Shown here: piece by piece, positions 42,256 through 51,546 of the stretch
Numbering within the stretch: the stretch's first letter is position 1
Layout of the letters: each line of letters begins with the position of its first letter
DNA from: Novosphingobium sp. Leaf2
Lineage (GTDB): Bacteria > Pseudomonadota > Alphaproteobacteria > Sphingomonadales > Sphingomonadaceae
DNA: 64,000 bases
Direction: 5' to 3'
Assembly (NCBI RefSeq): GCF_001421325.1
Contig: NZ_LMJY01000001.1
Coordinates: 193,501-257,500, forward strand
Notes under the pieces: generated by a model
Database searches by the model: none
Told to the model about the DNA's origin: nothing
The model's input: the letters and a program-made list of their open reading frames with translations, nothing else
Position numbers and translations under genes: made by a program

Positions 42256-43257
42256 ATGGCCATGCAGTTCCTGTCCGACAATGCCGCCCGCGTCCATCCC
42301 GCCGTTTGGCACGCGATGATGGCCGCCGATGCGCCTGACGCGCCGTACGATGGCGATGCGCTGAGCCGCACGCTGGACGCGGCCTTCACGGCGCTGTTCG
42401 GACGCGAGTGTGCGGTGCTGTGGGTGGCGAGCGGCACGGCGGCCAACTGCCTGGCGCTGGCGGCGATGGTGCCCCCGCACGGTGCGGTCGTGTGTCACCG
42501 CGAGGCGCATATCGAGATGGACGAAGGCGGCGCGCCGGGATTTTATCTGCATGGCGCCAAGCTGCTGCTGGCCGACGGCCACGGCGCGAAGGTGACGCCT
42601 GATACCCTCGCCGCCGTGATCGACCCGATCCGTGATGACGTGCATCAGGTGCAGCCCCACGCGATCTCGATTACGCAGGCCAGCGAATACGGCTGCGTCT
42701 ATGCGCCCCATGAAGTGGAGGCCATCGCCGCGTTCGCCAGGGCGCGCGGGCTTGGCCTGCACATGGATGGCGCGCGCTTCGCCAATGCCGTCGCGCACTT
42801 GGCGTGTACTCCCGCCGAGGCCGCGGGTGATGTCGATGCGCTGAGCTTCGGGTTCGTCAAGAATGGCGGGCTGGGTGCAGAGGCGATCGTGTTCTTCGAC
42901 GTGGAGGCGGCCAACGTCATCCGCTATCGCCGCAAGCGCGCCGGGCACCTGCAATCCAAGGGCCGGTTCCTGGCCGCGCAGATTCTGGCGATGCTGGAGG
43001 GTGACGTGTGGCTTGCCAACGCCCGCGCGGCCAACGCCGCAGCCGCCGCCATCGGCGCGGCTGCGGGCGAGCGTCTGCTGCATCCGGTGCAGGCGAACGA
43101 AGTGTTCCTGCGCTGCACCGCTGCCGAGCGGGACGCCCTTCGCCGGGCCGGCTTCGCCTTCTACGATTGGGGTAGCGATGCGGCGCGGCTGGTGGCGTCA
43201 TGGGATGCGCAGGACGCGCACGTCGCCGCGCTGGCCCGCGCCATCGCCGCGCTATGA
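42256..43257 (+). CDS. ltaE: Low-specificity L-threonine aldolase
   Basis: A 333-residue PLP enzyme: FLSDNAARVHPAVWHAMMAA at the start, VLWVASGTAANCLALAAMVP for phosphate binding, HREAHIEMDEGGAPGF, GLGLHMDGARFANAVAHLAC with the conserved Asp, and DALSFGFVKNGGLGAEAIVF, whose Lys should form the Schiff base. It splits threonine or related beta-hydroxy amino acids to glycine and aldehyde. Its stop overlaps the start of the next gene (ATGA), so it is coupled to an EamA exporter; whether that exporter handles threonine is only a guess. Confidence 0.93.
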   Translation: MAMQFLSDNAARVHPAVWHAMMAADAPDAPYDGDALSRTLDAAFTALFGRECAVLWVASGTAANCLALAAMVPPHGAVVCHREAHIEMDEGGAPGFYLHGAKLLLADGHGAKVTPDTLAAVIDPIRDDVHQVQPHAISITQASEYGCVYAPHEVEAIAAFARARGLGLHMDGARFANAVAHLACTPAEAAGDVDALSFGFVKNGGLGAEAIVFFDVEAANVIRYRRKRAGHLQSKGRFLAAQILAMLEGDVWLANARAANAAAAAIGAAAGERLLHPVQANEVFLRCTAAERDALRRAGFAFYDWGSDAARLVASWDAQDAHVAALARAIAAL

Positions 43258-44168
43258 GCGGTCAGCCGGCGCATTCGCTGCTGCGACCTTCGGTGGCGCT
43301 GCCGTTCCTGCTGGTGGCGGCGATCTGGGGTTCGACCTGGTGGGTGATCACCGGGCAGATCGGCGATGTGCCGGCCAGCTGGTCGGTCACGTACCGGTTC
43401 GCGCTGGCGACGCCCGCGATGTTCCTGGTTGCGATGGTCACCGGGCGCTCGCTGCGGATCGGGGCGGACGGTCACCGACTGGCGTTCGTGGTGGGGCTCA
43501 CGCAGTTTTGCGGCAATTACAACTTCGTCTACCGGGCCGAGGCGCACCTGACATCGGGGATCGTGGCGCTGATGATTTCGCTGCTGCTGGTGCCCAACAC
43601 GGTGCTGGCACGGGTGTTTCTGGGCCAGCCGATCCAGCGCCGCTTCGCGATCGGCAGCGCCATCGCCATCGCCGGTATCGGCCTGCTGTTGCTGCACGAG
43701 GCGCGCCTGGCGCCGCTGGGTGGCAAAGTGTGGCTGGGCGTCGCCTTCGCGCTGATCGCGATGTTGTGCGCGTCCGTTTCCAATGTCATGCAGGCCAACG
43801 CGGTGGGGCACCGCACCCCGATGGCGAGCCTGCTGGCGTGGGCCATGCTGTACGGCACCGGGTGCGATGCGGTGCTGGCGCTGGCCACCTCAGGGCTGCC
43901 GGTGCTGCCGTCTGCGCCCGCATACTGGCTGGGCACCGCATATCTCGCGCTGTTCGGATCGGTCGTCACCTTCCCGCTGTATTACACGCTCATTCGCAAG
44001 CTCGGGGCGGGCAAAGCGGGCTACAACGGCGTGCTGGTGGTGGTGATCGCAATGGTGTTTTCCACCCTTCTGGAAGGCTATCGCTGGTCGCCGCTGGCGA
44101 TAACCGGGGTCGTGCTCGCCACCGCCGGGCTGGTCGTCGCGCTCAGTGCGCGCAAGCCTTCGACGTAA
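43254..44168 (+). CDS. EamA/DMT-family transporter
   Basis: From the ATG at 43254 the protein has 304 residues and ten predicted membrane segments in two EamA repeats (VALPFLLVAAIWGSTWWVIT opens the first, WLGVAFALIAMLCASVSNVM the second). RFALATPAMFLVAMVTGRSL and YNFVYRAEAHLTSGIVALMI are typical. DMT transporters export amino acids and other metabolites. The gene overlaps threonine aldolase at its start and the convergent epimerase-like gene by 91 bases at its end. Confidence 0.9.
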   Translation: MSGQPAHSLLRPSVALPFLLVAAIWGSTWWVITGQIGDVPASWSVTYRFALATPAMFLVAMVTGRSLRIGADGHRLAFVVGLTQFCGNYNFVYRAEAHLTSGIVALMISLLLVPNTVLARVFLGQPIQRRFAIGSAIAIAGIGLLLLHEARLAPLGGKVWLGVAFALIAMLCASVSNVMQANAVGHRTPMASLLAWAMLYGTGCDAVLALATSGLPVLPSAPAYWLGTAYLALFGSVVTFPLYYTLIRKLGAGKAGYNGVLVVVIAMVFSTLLEGYRWSPLAITGVVLATAGLVVALSARKPST

Positions 44169-44923
44169 GTGGGATAGCGCAGGCGCCAGCCCAGCACGCG
44201 CTTGGCCTTGCCGTTGGCGATCCGCCGGTTCTCCGCATAGAACCCGCGTGCCATCGGGGACAAGTCGGCCTTCTCCAGCGTTTGCAGCGGCGGCAGCGCC
44301 ATGCCGGACAGGCGGCACGCTTCTTCCACCAGCAGGTTCTGCCCGCACGGTAGGTCGTCCGCCAGATTGTAGGCACCGGGCGGTGCATCCAGCCCGGCCA
44401 GCACGCCGCCGGCGATATCGTTCACATGGACGCGGCTGAATACCTGTCCCGGCAGGTCGATGCGATGCGCGCGCCCTTGCGCCAGCCGCTCGAAAATGGA
44501 GCGCCCCGGACCATAGATCCCCGGCAGCCGATAGACCCGCGCGCCCATCGCCAGCCAGGCCGCGTCCGCCTGCGCACGCGCCGTGCGCCGCCCCGTGCCG
44601 ACGGGCGCGTCCTCGTCCACCCATGCGCCGCCTGTATCGCCGTAGACTCCGGTTGCGGACAGGTAGAACAGCGGCAGGGCGCCCAGCGCGTCACCGTAGC
44701 GATCGAGCACCGGGTCCAGCGGCTCGCCCCGGCCTTCGCGCCCCGGCGGGACGCTGGACAGCACATGGTCCGCATCGGCCAGGGCAACGCGTACGCTGCT
44801 CTCGTCGTCGAACCCCAAGGTGCCCTCCCGGCCAGTGGAGATGACGTCCCACCCTTGCGCGACAAGGTGGGCGGCGATGACCTGTGCGGTGTAACCCAGG
44901 CCGAAGATGAACATGCGGGGCAT
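44078..44923 (-). CDS. NAD-dependent epimerase-like protein (YeeZ-type SDR)
   Basis: The 281-residue product begins MPRMFIFGLGYTAQVIAAHL, with the atypical Rossmann loop GLGYTA of YeeZ-like extended SDRs. LPLFYLSATGVYGDTGGAWV, YRLPGIYGPGRSIFERLAQG and the SRVHVNDIAGGVLAGLDAPP segment are conserved. The YxxxK catalytic pair of classical SDRs is not evident, as in YeeZ. The reaction is unknown. The 3' end overlaps the EamA gene by 91 bases on the opposite strand. A frame extension to 45001 looks non-coding. Confidence 0.85.
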   Translation of the reverse strand: MPRMFIFGLGYTAQVIAAHLVAQGWDVISTGREGTLGFDDESSVRVALADADHVLSSVPPGREGRGEPLDPVLDRYGDALGALPLFYLSATGVYGDTGGAWVDEDAPVGTGRRTARAQADAAWLAMGARVYRLPGIYGPGRSIFERLAQGRAHRIDLPGQVFSRVHVNDIAGGVLAGLDAPPGAYNLADDLPCGQNLLVEEACRLSGMALPPLQTLEKADLSPMARGFYAENRRIANGKAKRVLGWRLRYPTYVEGLRALSATTSPAVASTTPVIASGDQR

Positions 44924-45029
44924 GCTGGCGATCCTAGGGCAGGCGCGGCGCGGGCGAAAGCGTCGCGTGGCGCCCGCAAATGACGGCAGCCGTGCTGGCA
45001 TTCCTGCCCGGAGGCTCTAGATATGCGGC

Positions 45030-47684
45030 ATGGATATCGCCACCACCCCCGCCGACCCTGCCGAAAACACCCAGATCGCCGATGCCGCGCCGCCGCCGCA
45101 CGCGCCGCCGGTGATCCGCCGCGAGGATTATCTGCCGCCCGCATGGCTGGTGCCGCAGGTCTCGCTCGATTTCCGGCTGGGTCTGGACGCCACCCACGTG
45201 CTGGCGACGCTTTCGGTGCAGCGCAACCCGGATGGCAACGGCACGTCCACGCTGCGCCTCAACGGTGACCAGATCGCACCGCTGGCGGTGCGCATCGATG
45301 GCGCGGATGCCGAAGGCTGGCGGATGGACGGGGCCGATCTGCTCGTCGAGCTTACGGGCGAGGCGCACGAAGTTGCGATCGAAACCGCGCTCAACCCTGC
45401 CGCCAACAGCCAGCTGATGGGGCTGTATGCGTCCCACGGGATGTTGTGCACGCAATGCGAGGCGGAGGGTTTTCGCCGCATCACCTTCTTCCCCGACCGG
45501 CCGGACGTGCTGTCCACCTACACTGTGCGGATGAGCGGCGACAAGGCGGCGTTCCCGATCCTGCTGGCCAACGGCAACTGCACTGCCAGCGGCGAGGAGG
45601 CGGACGGCACGCACTGGGCGCAGTGGCACGACCCCTGGCCCAAGCCCAGCTACCTGTTCGCGCTGGTGGCCGGAGACCTGATCGCTAATACCGCCCGTTT
45701 CACCACGATGAACGGGCGCGAAGTCACGCTCAACATCTGGGTGCGGCCTGGCGACGAAGGGCGCACGCAGCACGCGATGGATTCGCTCGTCAATTCGATG
45801 AAGTGGGACGAGGACGCGTTCGGGCGCGAGTATGACCTGGACTTGTTCAACATCGTCGCCGTGTCGGACTTCAACATGGGCGCGATGGAAAACAAGGGGC
45901 TCAACGTCTTCAATACGCGCTACGTGCTGGCCGACCCGGAAACCGCCACCGATGCTGATTACGACGCGGTGGAAGGGGTGATCGGGCACGAGTATTTCCA
46001 TAACTGGTCGGGCAACCGCATCACCTGCCGGGACTGGTTCCAGCTCAGCCTCAAGGAAGGCTTCACGGTGCTGCGCGACCAGCTGTTCAGCTCGGCGATG
46101 GGCAGCGAGGCGGTGAAGCGGATTGAGGACGTGCGGGTGCTGCGCATCGCCCAGTTCCCTGAGGATTCCGGCCCGCTGGCGCATCCGATCCGCCCCGATT
46201 CGTACCAGGAAATCAGCAACTTCTACACCGCCACCGTCTACAACAAGGGCGCCGAGGTGATCCGCATGATGCGCACCATGGCCGGCCCGGAACGGTTCCG
46301 TCAGGGCACCGACCTGTATTTCGACCGCCATGACGGCGAGGCCGCGACGTGCGAGGATTTCGTCACCGCGATCGAGGATGGCGCGGGGCTTGATCTGGGC
46401 CAGTTCCGCCTGTGGTATTCGCAATCCGGCACGCCGCAGGTCACCGCTGAGCTTACGCACGAAGGCACGCGCGCAACCTTGACACTCACGCAGATCGTGC
46501 CGCCCACCCCCGGCCAGCCGGACAAGCAGCCCATGCCCATTCCTTTGCGCATCGCCCTATACGATCGCGAAACCGGCAAGCATGGCGGCGAACAGCTGAT
46601 CGTGCTGGACAAGGCGGCGGACAGCTTCGTGTTCAACGGGTTTTCGCAGCCCCCGGTGCTGTCGATCAACCGGGGGTTTTCCGCCCCGGTGGCGATCCGT
46701 TTTGCGCGGGACAACGCCGATCTGGTTTTCCTGGCCGCGCATGATGACGATCCTTTTGCGCGTTACGAAGCGATGCAGGGGTTGATGCTCCAGTATCTGG
46801 TGGCCGGCGTTAGCGAGAAGCTGGACGATGCGGCGCGTGAACAGGGCCGCGCCGCCATCGGGCAGGCGCTGGCGGCGGTGATCGCGGACCCTGCGCTCGA
46901 CGACCTGATGCGCGGCGAGCTGATGATCCTGCCCGCAGAAGCCTACATCGCCGAGCAGCTGCCGGTTTCCGATCCCGGCGCCATCCATGCCGAACGTGAA
47001 GCGCTCAAGGTCTGGCTGGGGCGCGAACTGGCTGCCCAGCTTCGCACACTGCACGATCGCGCCGTGGCGGTGCCGTACAGCCGTGATGCGGCGGCGCGCG
47101 GTGCCCGCAAGATCAAGACCCAGGCGCTTGTCCTCATTGCCGCCGGCGATCCGCAGGAAGGCGCCCGCCGCGCCTACGCGCAATACAGCGCGGCGGACAA
47201 CATGACCGACCGCCAAGGCGCGCTGATGGTGCTGGCCAGCCTCGATGCGCCTGAGCGCGAACGGGCGCTGGCCGATTTCCACCAGCGCTATCAGGGCAAT
47301 GCCCTGGTCATCGACAAGTGGTTTTCACTGCAGGCCAGCGCCTTCCACCCCGATGTGCTGGCGCATATCGAGGCGCTGGCGCGCCACCCCGATTTCACGA
47401 TGAGCAACCCCAACCGGGTGCGCGCGCTGTATATGGCCGCCGCCGTGAACCCGCGCGTGTTCCACCACGAGGGAGGAGAGGGCTATCGCATGATCGGTAA
47501 TCTCATCCGCCAGCTGGACCCCATCAACCCGCAAACTGCCGCGCGCTTCGTGCCTTCGCTCGGGCGCTGGCGGCGGGTGGAGCCTGCGCGCGCGGCCCTG
47601 ATGCGCAGCGAACTGGAACGCATCGCCGCCTCGCCCGATCTTTCGCGCGATGTGCGCGAACAGGTGACGAAAAGCCTTGGCTGA
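45030..47684 (+). CDS. pepN: Aminopeptidase N (M1 family)
   Basis: An 884-residue metallopeptidase. The exopeptidase motif GAMENKG is near residue 292. The zinc site HEYFHNWSGN with the downstream glutamate in LSLKEGFTVLRD lies at about residues 325-350. The N-terminal domain (YLPPAWLVPQVSLDFRLGLD, then YASHGMLCTQCEAEGFRRIT) and the C-terminal helical domain (YLVAGVSEKLDDAAREQGRA) match the bacterial PepN type in length. It trims N-terminal residues from peptides in the cytoplasm. It overlaps pgeF by eight bases. Confidence 0.96.
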   Translation: MDIATTPADPAENTQIADAAPPPHAPPVIRREDYLPPAWLVPQVSLDFRLGLDATHVLATLSVQRNPDGNGTSTLRLNGDQIAPLAVRIDGADAEGWRMDGADLLVELTGEAHEVAIETALNPAANSQLMGLYASHGMLCTQCEAEGFRRITFFPDRPDVLSTYTVRMSGDKAAFPILLANGNCTASGEEADGTHWAQWHDPWPKPSYLFALVAGDLIANTARFTTMNGREVTLNIWVRPGDEGRTQHAMDSLVNSMKWDEDAFGREYDLDLFNIVAVSDFNMGAMENKGLNVFNTRYVLADPETATDADYDAVEGVIGHEYFHNWSGNRITCRDWFQLSLKEGFTVLRDQLFSSAMGSEAVKRIEDVRVLRIAQFPEDSGPLAHPIRPDSYQEISNFYTATVYNKGAEVIRMMRTMAGPERFRQGTDLYFDRHDGEAATCEDFVTAIEDGAGLDLGQFRLWYSQSGTPQVTAELTHEGTRATLTLTQIVPPTPGQPDKQPMPIPLRIALYDRETGKHGGEQLIVLDKAADSFVFNGFSQPPVLSINRGFSAPVAIRFARDNADLVFLAAHDDDPFARYEAMQGLMLQYLVAGVSEKLDDAAREQGRAAIGQALAAVIADPALDDLMRGELMILPAEAYIAEQLPVSDPGAIHAEREALKVWLGRELAAQLRTLHDRAVAVPYSRDAAARGARKIKTQALVLIAAGDPQEGARRAYAQYSAADNMTDRQGALMVLASLDAPERERALADFHQRYQGNALVIDKWFSLQASAFHPDVLAHIEALARHPDFTMSNPNRVRALYMAAAVNPRVFHHEGGEGYRMIGNLIRQLDPINPQTAARFVPSLGRWRRVEPARAALMRSELERIAASPDLSRDVREQVTKSLG

Positions 47685-48441
47685 ACCGGTCGAGGTCATC
47701 ACTGCACCGGTGCTGTCCGGGCTGGCGCATGGGTTTCTGGGCCGGCGCGGCGGTGTCAGCACCGGCGAGACGGCGGGTCTGAACGTGGGGCTGGGATCGG
47801 GCGATGCGCCCGCGCTCGTTGCCCGAAACCGAGCGCTTGCGCGCGATGCGGTGCTGCCGGGCGCACGTCTGGTCACGGTCTATCAGGTGCACTCTGCGCA
47901 GTGCGTGGTGGCGCAGGACTGGGACGATGCCGCCCGTCCGCATGCCGATGCGCTGGTGACGAACCGGCCCGGTGTCCTGCTCGGCATTCTCACCGCAGAC
48001 TGCGCGCCGGTACTGTTCGCGGACACAGAGGCCGGCGTCGTGAGCGCCGCCCACGCTGGCTGGAAGGGCGCACTGGGCGGCGTCACCGATGCCACGATCG
48101 CGGCGATGGAATCGCTTGGCGCGCGCCGCGAGCGGATCGTTGCCGCCGTCGGACCCTGCATCGCGCAGGCGTCCTACGAAGTGGACCAGGCGTTCCGCGA
48201 CCGGTTCATCGGGGATGATCCCGCTAATTCCGCGCACTTCGTGGCCGGGAAACCGGGCCACTATCAGTTCGATCTGGAAGGCTATGTCCTTGCCCGCCTG
48301 CGCGCTGCAGGGATTGGCCGGGCGCAGGGCGCTGCGCTCGACACCTACGATGCGCCGGCGCAGTTCTATTCCTATCGCCGGTCCACGCACCGCGGCGAAG
48401 CCAGCTATGGCCGGCAGATATCCTTGATCGGATTGGGGTAA
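47677..48441 (+). CDS. pgeF: Purine nucleoside phosphorylase/laccase-domain protein (PgeF/YfiH)
   Basis: A 254-residue protein with a TTG start inside the last codons of pepN. The metal site residues are visible: VYQVHSAQCVV, LGILTADCAPVLFADTEAGV and SAAHAGWKGALGGV, giving the His, Cys and His of the YfiH family. SYRRSTHRGEASYGRQISLI ends the domain. YfiH proteins phosphorylate or hydrolyse purine nucleosides and have been linked to peptidoglycan editing. It has no ribosome-binding site of its own beyond the pepN coding end, so coupling is expected. Confidence 0.9.
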   Translation: MAEPVEVITAPVLSGLAHGFLGRRGGVSTGETAGLNVGLGSGDAPALVARNRALARDAVLPGARLVTVYQVHSAQCVVAQDWDDAARPHADALVTNRPGVLLGILTADCAPVLFADTEAGVVSAAHAGWKGALGGVTDATIAAMESLGARRERIVAAVGPCIAQASYEVDQAFRDRFIGDDPANSAHFVAGKPGHYQFDLEGYVLARLRAAGIGRAQGAALDTYDAPAQFYSYRRSTHRGEASYGRQISLIGLG

Positions 48442-48667
48442 GTGGTTTCGCCCGCTGCCTGAATAGGCGCTGACAGATTGCCCGCTTTTGACCAAAAAGG
48501 CGGTTGGCACGTCCGGCATTCGTGTATATCAGGCCCTCAAAGTCGGGAGAAAAGCGGGCATGGCCCGTGGCTATGACCGACAAGGGGGATAACAGGATAC
48601 CGTTGGTCTGATTGACCGTCCTGCCGGTCCCCTGCAGTAGGTTGTCGAAAGCAAGGCAAGGGCAGAC
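48442..48667 (+). promoter_or_regulatory. Upstream region of petABC
   Basis: These 226 bases hold no gene. A TTGGCA box near 48512 followed by TGTATATC near 48533 is the best promoter-like pair, though the 15-base spacing is short. A second candidate, TTGACC, lies near 48613 with no good -10. The region should carry the promoter of the bc1 operon; neither box is certain. Confidence 0.35.
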
Positions 48668-49201
48668 ATGGCAGAAACAGAGGGCGTGCGGCGGCGCGAT
48701 TTCATCAATATCGCCGCAGTGAGCGCCGTGGGTGTGGCGGGCGTCGGGATCGTCGTCCCGCTGATCAGCCAGATGTCGCCCTCGGCTGACGTTCTGGCGG
48801 CATCTTCCACGGAAGTGGACATTTCCGCCATCAAGTCCGGCCAGGCCATCAAGGCCATCTTCCGCAAGCAGCCGGTGTTCGTGCGCAACCTTACGGCCAA
48901 GGAAATCGCCGAAGCGGACGCGGTGAACGTCAGCACGCTGCGCGATCCCCAGACGCTCAAGGAGCGTACCAAGGAAGGCAAGGAAAACTGGCTTATCACC
49001 ATGGGCGTGTGCACCCACCTGGGCTGTATCCCGCTGGGCGCGGGCGAAGGCGAAACCAAGGGTGAATTCGGCGGGTACTTCTGCCCCTGCCACGGATCGA
49101 CCTATGATACCGCTGCGCGCATCCGCAAGGGCCCTGCTCCGAAGAACCTTGAGGTTCCGAAGTATGAGTTCGCCAGCGACACCGTCGTGAAAATCGGCTG
49201 A
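48668..49201 (+). CDS. petA: Ubiquinol-cytochrome c reductase iron-sulfur subunit
   Basis: A 177-residue Rieske protein. The N-terminus carries a twin-arginine-like segment (RRRDFINIAAVSAVGVAGVG) that also serves as membrane anchor. The cluster motifs CTHLGCIP and CPCHGS are both intact, with the disulfide cysteines. It passes electrons from ubiquinol to cytochrome c1 in the bc1 complex, facing the periplasm. It is first of petABC, with 26 bases to petB. Confidence 0.96.
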   Translation: MAETEGVRRRDFINIAAVSAVGVAGVGIVVPLISQMSPSADVLAASSTEVDISAIKSGQAIKAIFRKQPVFVRNLTAKEIAEADAVNVSTLRDPQTLKERTKEGKENWLITMGVCTHLGCIPLGAGEGETKGEFGGYFCPCHGSTYDTAARIRKGPAPKNLEVPKYEFASDTVVKIG

Positions 49202-49227
49202 AGGCCAAGGACGAGAGGATCACGAAA

Positions 49228-50568
49228 ATGAGCTTTCCCTGGGCCAAGGAATACCAGCCTGCCTCCCCGCTGACCAAGTGGGTCGATGAACGGCTGCCGC
49301 TGCCACGCCTGATCTACAACGCGCTCGGGGCCGGGTATCCGGTGCCGCGCAACCTCAACTATTTCTGGAACTTCGGTATTCTGGCCGGTCTGTGCCTGGT
49401 GCTGCAGATCGTCACCGGCGTCGTCATGGCGATGCATTATGCCGCCAACACCGCCGTGGCGTTCGACACCGTCGAGATGACGGTGCGCGACGTCAACTGG
49501 GGCTGGATGATGCGCTATGCGCATGCCAACGGCGCTTCGGCGTTCTTCGTGGTCATCTACCTGCACATCTTCCGCGGGTTCTACTACGGGTCGTACAAGG
49601 CGCCGCGCGAAATGGTGTGGCTGCTGGGCGTCGTCATCTTCCTGCTGATGATGGCCACCGCGTTCATGGGCTACGTGCTGCCGTGGGGCCAGATGAGCTT
49701 CTGGGGCGCCAAGGTCATCACCGGCCTGTTCGGCGCGATCCCTTTCGTGGGCGAACCGCTGCAGCAGTGGCTGCTGGGCGGTTTTGCGCCTGATAACGCC
49801 GCACTCAACCGGTTTTTCTCGCTCCACTACCTGCTGCCGTTCGTGATCGCGGGCGTGGTGATCCTGCATATCTGGGCGCTGCACATTCCCGGCTCGTCCA
49901 ACCCCACCGGCGTGGAAGTGAAGACCGAGAGCGATACCGTTCCGTTCTACCCCTACTTCGTCGCCAAGGACGGCTGGGCCGTGGGCCTGTTCGCGGTGCT
50001 GTTCAGCATCATGCTGTTCTACTTCCCGAACCAGCTGGGCCACCCGGACAACTATATCCCCGCCAACCCGATGAGCACGCCGGCGCACATCGTGCCCGAA
50101 TGGTACTTCTGGCCCTTCTACGCGATCTTGCGCGCCTTCACGTCGGACTTCTTCTTCATCTCGGCCAAGCTGATGGGCGTGATGGCGATGTTCGGCGCGA
50201 TCCTGGTGTGGTTCTTCCTGCCCTGGCTCGACAAGTCGCCGGTGCGCTCGAGCAACTACCGGCCGCTGTACCGCAAGTTCTTCTGGTTCGGCCTGGTGCC
50301 CACGATGCTGGTGCTGTTCTACTGCGGCGGCGCGCCGGCAGCGGAACCGTACGTGATGCTCAGCCAGCTGGCGGCGCTGTACTACTTCGCCCACTTCCTG
50401 ATCGTGATCCCGATCGTATCCGCCATCGAAAAGCCTTTGCCGCTGCCTTATTCGATCACCGAATCGGTGCTGGGCAACGACGAAGGCGCGCAGCTGCGTC
50501 CCGGTCACGGCGCCACCGAAGCCGTGCACGCGGATGCCGCCGTGAACCCGCCGCTCCAGGGCGCGTGA
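49228..50568 (+). CDS. petB: Cytochrome b subunit of bc1 complex
   Basis: A 446-residue membrane protein with eight helices. The heme-binding region includes IVTGVVMAMHYAANTAVAFD and FFVVIYLHIFRGFYYGSYKA, and the second His pair lies in FSLHYLLPFVIAGVVILHIW. The Qo-site motif PEWY is in HIVPEWYFWPFYAILRAFTS. An extended C-terminal tail after the last helix is acidic. It is the catalytic core for ubiquinol oxidation. It follows petA and precedes petC by 28 bases. Confidence 0.97.
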   Translation: MSFPWAKEYQPASPLTKWVDERLPLPRLIYNALGAGYPVPRNLNYFWNFGILAGLCLVLQIVTGVVMAMHYAANTAVAFDTVEMTVRDVNWGWMMRYAHANGASAFFVVIYLHIFRGFYYGSYKAPREMVWLLGVVIFLLMMATAFMGYVLPWGQMSFWGAKVITGLFGAIPFVGEPLQQWLLGGFAPDNAALNRFFSLHYLLPFVIAGVVILHIWALHIPGSSNPTGVEVKTESDTVPFYPYFVAKDGWAVGLFAVLFSIMLFYFPNQLGHPDNYIPANPMSTPAHIVPEWYFWPFYAILRAFTSDFFFISAKLMGVMAMFGAILVWFFLPWLDKSPVRSSNYRPLYRKFFWFGLVPTMLVLFYCGGAPAAEPYVMLSQLAALYYFAHFLIVIPIVSAIEKPLPLPYSITESVLGNDEGAQLRPGHGATEAVHADAAVNPPLQGA

Positions 50569-50596
50569 GCCACAGCTAGAACGAAAGACGATAGAC

Positions 50597-51457
50597 ATGG
50601 CACGCATTCTCTCGATCCTCGTCGGGCTGTTCTTCACGCTGGCTCTGGCGTGGTCGTTCGCCAATGGCGCGTACACGCAGATCACCCAGCCGCCCGCCGT
50701 CACTGCCGAGCACGAATTTCACCTTGCGCCCAAGGAAGTCCACTTCGCCAGTGACGGGCCTTTCGGCAAGTTCGACAAGCAGCAGCTCCAGCGCGGCTTC
50801 CAGATCTACAAGGAAGTATGCTCGGCCTGCCACTCGCTGAGCCACGTCGCCTTCCGCGACCTGTCGCAGCTGGGCTATACCGAAGGCCAGGTGAAGGCGA
50901 TTGCCGCCGGCTTCCAGGTGCCGGGCGTCGATCCCAACACGGGCGAGGCGAACATGCGCCCCGGCATGCCGACGGACTACTTCCCCAAGCCGTTCGCCAA
51001 CGACATCGCCGCGCGCGCTGCCAACAACAACGCGATCCCGCCGGACCTGTCGCTGATGACCAAGGCCCGTCACGATGGCCCGGCCTACGTCTACTCACTG
51101 CTCACCGGCTTCCGGTCGCAGGAAGGGTTCCGCAACGCCAAGGGCCAGGAAATCCTGAAGGAGTTCCCGGACGCCAAGACTCCCAATGGCCTGCATTTCA
51201 ACCCGTACTTCGCGAACCTGAACTTGGCGATGGCGCCGCCGCTCACCAGCACCGGGCAGGTGGAATACGGTCCCGGCAACCCGAAGCCGACCGTTGACCA
51301 GATGGCCAAGGACGTGTCGGCGTTCCTGATCTGGACCGCAGAGCCCAAGCTGGAAAAGCGCAAGCAAACCGGTCTGGCCGTGGTGCTGTTCCTGATCTTC
51401 GCCACGGTGCTGGGTTACATGGCGTATCGCAACGTCTGGGCGAACCAGAAGCACTGA
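50597..51457 (+). CDS. petC: Cytochrome c1
   Basis: A 286-residue protein with an N-terminal signal/anchor (SILVGLFFTLALAWSFANGA). The heme c motif CSACHS lies at about residue 75 (YKEVCSACHSLSHVAFRDL). The axial Met is probably in LNLAMAPPL, and the C-terminal anchor is TGLAVVLFLIFATVLGYMAY. NDIAARAANNNAIPPDLSLM is the conserved c1 motif. It takes electrons from the Rieske protein and passes them to soluble or membrane cytochrome c. A terminator follows. Confidence 0.96.
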   Translation: MARILSILVGLFFTLALAWSFANGAYTQITQPPAVTAEHEFHLAPKEVHFASDGPFGKFDKQQLQRGFQIYKEVCSACHSLSHVAFRDLSQLGYTEGQVKAIAAGFQVPGVDPNTGEANMRPGMPTDYFPKPFANDIAARAANNNAIPPDLSLMTKARHDGPAYVYSLLTGFRSQEGFRNAKGQEILKEFPDAKTPNGLHFNPYFANLNLAMAPPLTSTGQVEYGPGNPKPTVDQMAKDVSAFLIWTAEPKLEKRKQTGLAVVLFLIFATVLGYMAYRNVWANQKH

Positions 51458-51481
51458 CGCGCCGGCCCTGCAAATGGTATC

Positions 51482-51517
51482 ACGCCCCGCCGTCAAACGA
51501 TGGCGGGGCGTTTCTTT
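51482..51517 (+). terminator. Terminator of petABC
   Basis: ACGCCCCGCC (51482-51491) and GGCGGGGCGT (51502-51511) form a perfect 10-bp stem with a ten-base loop, followed by TTTCTTT. It lies between petC and apt, so apt needs its own start or read-through. Confidence 0.88.
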
Positions 51518-51546
51518 GTCCGCTGCAACCTTACCGGAGGGCGCCC